From Lachnospiraceae bacterium (GTDB taxonomy: Bacteria > Bacillota > Clostridia > Lachnospirales > Lachnospiraceae), in the NCBI GenBank assembly GCA_022776305.1, contig JALFIB010000146.1, positions 1 through 33,558 of the forward strand: 33,558 nucleotides of DNA, given 5' to 3'. This document shows, piece after piece, positions 29,812 to 33,558 of this stretch. The translations under genes were made by a program, and so were the position numbers. The notes beneath the pieces were generated by a model. It saw only the letters and a list, made by a program, of their open reading frames with translations, was not told where the DNA came from and searched no databases. Each line of letters begins with the position of its first letter. The stretch's first letter is position 1.

Positions 29812-29921
29812 ACCCAAGCTTTTATACCTATATCCCGAAACCCTTATTTCTTTGTTATGAAGCTCTCATACTTATATCTGTAAGTTTTTATCCTTATATC
29901 CTAAAGGCTTTACGCTTATAT
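29812..29921. repeat. Five 22-bp degenerate tandem repeats across the adhesin stop codon
   Basis: Units are 29900-29921, 29878-29899, 29856-29877, 29834-29855 (most diverged) and 29812-29833. The minus-strand consensus is ATATAAGNATAAAAGCTT. The first unit is coding (KYKRKAFR) and the second starts with the ATATAA that contains the stop codon. Confidence 0.78.
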
Positions 29922-32900
29922 TTTTTCTTTCTGTATCGCCTGTATGCTCCTGTAAAGATTCCCCCTGAAGCCAGAAGAAGGGCAGCAGCAACCTCTGGAT
30001 CCATGGGATCTCCCGTCTTGGGGCTATCTGTCCCGGCCTCTGAAGGCGCTTTACTGTTTTTAATTTCCTTTACCACTTCCGTTACCGGTGTATCGCCTCC
30101 TTCATAAGCAAAGACGATCTTATACTCTTTTTCTTCTTTTTCATATCCATACGGAGCTTTCTTTTCCTGCAAAATATAGGAAAATTCCTCTTGGAAAACG
30201 CCGTCTTCAAATAATCCTATTTCATACAGGTCGCTTTGGGCAATACCCTCTTTATCCGTTGTCAGCGTCTCCAGCAGCTCACCTGTACTGGTTTTTAATT
30301 CGAACACAGCATTTTCCAGAGGCTCCCCCGTATGGGAATCTGTTTTCTTGATGATCAGGATGCCGCTGGCATGATCATCCTTCATCTCTACCTTCTGTAT
30401 TTCACCTGTATTTTCCACAGTGAAGCTCACTGTCTCTGCATTCACATAACCTCTGGGGGCTGTTAGCTCCGTCAGGGTATATGTTTTTCCTCTCTCTAAA
30501 GCGCGTATCCTATGAGGTTCTTTTCCTGATATCCACTGCTCAATCAAATTCCCCTGTTCATCCCTCACTTCTAATTTGGCTCCCGGTATTTCTGCCCCAT
30601 CCGTCATGTCAGTTTTACTGATCTCTACCAGAGTACTCACATTAGAAAAATTCAATTTTTTCTCTACAACCGGTGTCTGGAAATCGCAGGTGCGCAGATC
30701 CGCCTCCTGCTCTCTTTTTTCTTCTTTTTCCACGTATCCAAAGGGAACCTTTTCTTCCCTCACTATGTATAATCCATGGGGAATATCTTCCATAAATTCT
30801 CCATTCCCCTCCGCATCTGTTTTACACGTTCCAATCTGTGTCCCTGCTTTTACAATGCATGTGCCATCCATATTTTTAATATCTTCTTTTGCGTATAATG
30901 CAAATTCCGCATTTTCCACCGGATCCCCTGTCTCATAATCTGTTTTATACAACTGTATCTTTAACTTCTGGCGTATGTTTTCTATCTCTATTTCCCCTGT
31001 CACTACAGGAGTATACTGATCCTGATAAGAAAGAGTAATCACCATTCCCTCTTCATCTTTCAGGAATCCGAAAGGGGCCACCTTTTCCCTGATCCGATAT
31101 GTGCCCAAAGGAAGGTCTTCTACAACAGCATGGCCATCCTCATCCGTGACTGCCTCTATCATAATGCCGTCTTCCGACAGTACCTCAAAGGCTACGCCGG
31201 AAAGCGGTGATTTACTATATATAAAACCGTCTTGAAACCCTATAGGTATATCACCTGTCTTTATTATTTCAATTTTCCCCGTCACTGCTTCATCAAAGCA
31301 TACCGCCTCATAAACCAGATCCCCCGTTTCTGTATCCACTTGGCAGAGAGAATTTTCATCTAATGTGACACGGATCATCTCTTCATTCAGGGTATAGCCC
31401 TCAGGGGCAGTCACTTCGATGATCCCATAATTTCCGGCAGGAAGCTCCTTTGGCAGCAATAGATATCCCTCCTCGTTTGTAAAATACGTAGTGTGTTTCT
31501 TGTTTTCGGGATAAGACGTAGTCTGCTCTACCGCTTCCCCTGTATCAAGATTCAAAACCTTAAACTCAGCGCCAGAGAGCAGAACATCTTTTCCGCTTTT
31601 TTTATCGCGTTTCGTAATCTTCAGCCGTACCTGAAAAGCATCATCCATTAGGATCTTCCAGGGCTGCGGTACGTCCGGGCTGTGTTTTGAGATAGTCACA
31701 AAGAAATCTTTTACCGGTTTATGGTTGGCAGGAACTGTCGTCTCCCTTACCAAATATATGCCGTAAGGAAGAGGGATGGTGCTAAGGCAGCCGTTTTCAT
31801 CTGTAAAAATCTCCCTTTCCCCTTCTTTTCCCAATGGTGCAGGATCTGATTGCTCCGTCTTATAACGTCCATCCAAGTCCACCTCCAGATCCGACAAGAG
31901 CCACGCAGAAAATCCGGCACCTCCAAGGCCTGCCGGTGTATCGCCACCTCCTGACGATCCTTTGATCAACTGAAAACCTTGCTTCATCACTTGTTCAGCC
32001 ACCTCAATCTCCCTCACCACGGTGTCACTGTCTTTTTCGTATGTAAGACTTATGTCATGGCAGATTTCATCCTTTACGTAGCCCTTAGGAGGTTCGATCT
32101 CTTTTAAGTAATATTGCCCTAAATATAAGTTTTCAGCCTTGGCCTTGCCCTGCGCATCTGTTTTAAGAAGTGATATCTGTGCGTCTTTTTCATACAGCAC
32201 GCCTGTCTTTCCGTCCGGATGCAGGATCGCAGTTTTTGCATAGAGTCCATATAGGGCACCTTCCAAAGAACCGTCACCTTGAGGGCTGCTTTGTCCAGTC
32301 TCCTTATCTTTTTTATGCAGCAAAATTGTCCCTTTTTGTATCGTGTCTGTCAAAGCCAGATGGATCTCCGATTGGTCTGAAACAGAAACCGGATGTACCG
32401 TATGGTCTGGAAGATATCCATTGGGCGGCACGATTTCCTGAATATAGTATTGCTCCTGCTCTCCCAGCTGGATCTCAACGGAACTTTTTCCTTTTGTATC
32501 TGTTGCAGGAAACTGTTTCACAAGCACAGTACATGATTGATCTGCATACAGCCCATAAACTGCTCCGGAAAGGGCAGCCTTCGTCTGGTTGTCACTTTTT
32601 TCCAGCATAATCTCACAATACTGGATAGGAACAGAGGCTGTCACCTGAGGCTGGTTTTCCATGAGAGACATCCCTTCTGAAAGGAAAGTAATATATTGCC
32701 ATCTAGAACCCCCATTTGCAGGCACGTACCACCATCCGCCGTACTCCTGCGTGACCACATTTACCGTGACAGTCAGCGGTATGTTATCTTTTGCCGCTTT
32801 ACGGTAAGCTGCATCCGTGGCTTTTAAATAAAAGGAAGAAAGGACATTTCCGCTCTGGTTTTCTTGAACAGTAATACCCTCCGGCGCATTGGAACTTAAG

Positions 32901-33558
32901 ACCCTGCTGACGCTTACGACCCGTTCCCCATGGTTGGAAGCGCACACATAATCTTTTGCTGTACGCCATGTGCCGTCACTTTGGCGGATCCATTCTCCTT
33001 GGGACACAGGCGTGATCTGATAGGTTACTTGCTTTGTCTGGTTTGTTGTACTGCTTATGGTACTGTCTGCGTACGCATCTTTCACCATCTTATTGATCAG
33101 GTTATAGACCTGCGTATCCTTAGATTTATTGACAGAGCCCATGATCGAGCTCTCTCTTCCCTGCTGGTTATTGATGATATGGATGGCAATCTGGGTAATG
33201 TAATAATCTTTTTTCCAATCGCCTGTAGAATAGGCAGAGTTGTAGGAAGTACTCCCCCGATAGCGGCAGCCGTTATAAAGGCAATACGTGATCTCTTTGG
33301 AAAAAGCCCCCGAATCCTGCGGAATATAGGGGACTCCGTCCGGGCCTTCCAACGGATTATAGACACAGTATGCCACCAGAGTCTTGCCCCCAGTCTCCAT
33401 TCCATGGTTTGTCACATACTTAAAGTAACAGGGGAAGTCAAGATATGCCAACACCAGTGAATCATCCCTATGGCCTTCCGCCGAAGCAACACTCCTACCT
33501 TTTCCCCCTCCTGCCCTTACCATCAAACAATCCTGCCAATACTCCTGAAAAAGCAAAG
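29894..33558 (-). CDS. Wall-anchored adhesin with thioester domain and eight SpaA/Cna-B modules (5' end outside window)
   Basis: At least 1220 residues, open to the window edge, so the start and signal peptide are missing. The N-terminal part has Cys64 in VAYCVYN and Gln122 in YITQIAIH, the pair that forms the internal Cys-Gln thioester in Gram-positive adhesins. After a beta-rich region with a WWYVPANGGSRW segment come eight SpaA/Cna-B modules. They start near EIMLEKSD, GTILLHKKD, GFQLIKGS, RLKITKRD, KIEIIKTGD, KIQLYKTD, LVEISKTD and GILIIKKTD; most end in an E.xxPxGY-type loop, and their Lys can form isopeptide bonds. The C-terminus is SPKTG (1178-1182), a hydrophobic helix and a basic tail, a sortase signal differing from LPXTG. 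It is probably a surface or pilus-tip adhesin that binds host targets covalently. Confidence 0.87.
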   Translation of the reverse strand, partial: LLFQEYWQDCLMVRAGGGKGRSVASAEGHRDDSLVLAYLDFPCYFKYVTNHGMETGGKTLVAYCVYNPLEGPDGVPYIPQDSGAFSKEITYCLYNGCRYRGSTSYNSAYSTGDWKKDYYITQIAIHIINNQQGRESSIMGSVNKSKDTQVYNLINKMVKDAYADSTISSTTNQTKQVTYQITPVSQGEWIRQSDGTWRTAKDYVCASNHGERVVSVSRVLSSNAPEGITVQENQSGNVLSSFYLKATDAAYRKAAKDNIPLTVTVNVVTQEYGGWWYVPANGGSRWQYITFLSEGMSLMENQPQVTASVPIQYCEIMLEKSDNQTKAALSGAVYGLYADQSCTVLVKQFPATDTKGKSSVEIQLGEQEQYYIQEIVPPNGYLPDHTVHPVSVSDQSEIHLALTDTIQKGTILLHKKDKETGQSSPQGDGSLEGALYGLYAKTAILHPDGKTGVLYEKDAQISLLKTDAQGKAKAENLYLGQYYLKEIEPPKGYVKDEICHDISLTYEKDSDTVVREIEVAEQVMKQGFQLIKGSSGGGDTPAGLGGAGFSAWLLSDLEVDLDGRYKTEQSDPAPLGKEGEREIFTDENGCLSTIPLPYGIYLVRETTVPANHKPVKDFFVTISKHSPDVPQPWKILMDDAFQVRLKITKRDKKSGKDVLLSGAEFKVLNLDTGEAVEQTTSYPENKKHTTYFTNEEGYLLLPKELPAGNYGIIEVTAPEGYTLNEEMIRVTLDENSLCQVDTETGDLVYEAVCFDEAVTGKIEIIKTGDIPIGFQDGFIYSKSPLSGVAFEVLSEDGIMIEAVTDEDGHAVVEDLPLGTYRIREKVAPFGFLKDEEGMVITLSYQDQYTPVVTGEIEIENIRQKLKIQLYKTDYETGDPVENAEFALYAKEDIKNMDGTCIVKAGTQIGTCKTDAEGNGEFMEDIPHGLYIVREEKVPFGYVEKEEKREQEADLRTCDFQTPVVEKKLNFSNVSTLVEISKTDMTDGAEIPGAKLEVRDEQGNLIEQWISGKEPHRIRALERGKTYTLTELTAPRGYVNAETVSFTVENTGEIQKVEMKDDHASGILIIKKTDSHTGEPLENAVFELKTSTGELLETLTTDKEGIAQSDLYEIGLFEDGVFQEEFSYILQEKKAPYGYEKEEKEYKIVFAYEGGDTPVTEVVKEIKNSKAPSEAGTDSPKTGDPMDPEVAAALLLASGGIFTGAYRRYRKKKYKRKAFRI

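Overview
The window comes from a low-to-moderate GC Gram-positive anaerobe of the Clostridia, most likely a gut Lachnospiraceae. The evidence is the gdpP-rplI-dnaB gene order, a single-chain PurL of about 1280 residues, an 8Fe ferredoxin, a large SpaA/Cna-B wall-anchored adhesin with an SPKTG sorting signal, strong AAGGAGG ribosome binding sites, and sigma-A promoters of the TTGACA-17-TATAAT type. The genus cannot be fixed from the sequence. Nearly all genes lie on the minus strand.

Region 1 (1-6905) is a complete peptide ABC transporter operon on the minus strand: binding protein, two ATPases, two permeases, then the start of a C39-like cysteine peptidase homologue that runs off the left edge. 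A full-length paralogue of that peptidase reads divergently from the other end of the operon (6216-6830), so two related papain-like proteins bracket one peptide importer. Both ATPases carry 36-bp in-frame tandem repeats at their C-termini.

Region 2 (6932-8263) is a small AT-rich island. It holds a secreted protein of unknown function and a small Cro/C1-type regulator whose promoters share the same 22-bp operator (TATTGTG-N8-CACAATA). The island is bounded by a 24-bp direct repeat (one mismatch), and the right copy is half of the terminator of the adjoining tRNA-Val/tRNA-Met operon. This is the best candidate for an undescribed mobile or accessory unit.

Region 3 (8380-11173) holds the tRNAs, a structured intergenic element, a PAP2-type membrane phosphatase, a lipoprotein, and a RAYT-like protein that has lost the HUH histidines. 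Region 4 (11086-20210) holds a CapA-like membrane-anchored metallophosphatase translationally coupled to purL, and a RecB-nuclease/XPD-DinG helicase fusion. Region 5 (20482-24083) holds an HPr-like protein lacking His15, a radical-SAM DNA-repair pair (TIGR03915/TIGR03916 type) preceded by two LexA boxes, a DUF1858 redox protein and a 2[4Fe-4S] ferredoxin. Region 6 (24085-29522) is housekeeping and second-messenger turnover: MerR, DnaB, L9, GdpP (c-di-AMP) and a small alarmone synthetase (ppGpp). Region 7 (29812-33558) is the 3' part of a thioester-domain adhesin with eight SpaA/Cna-B modules.

A theme across the window is short tandem repeats at or immediately after stop codons: 36 bp in oppD and oppF, 22 bp after capA, 38 bp after the radical-SAM gene, 20 bp at rplI and 22 bp at the adhesin. 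They differ in sequence, so this looks like a repeated mutational habit at gene 3' ends rather than one dispersed element.
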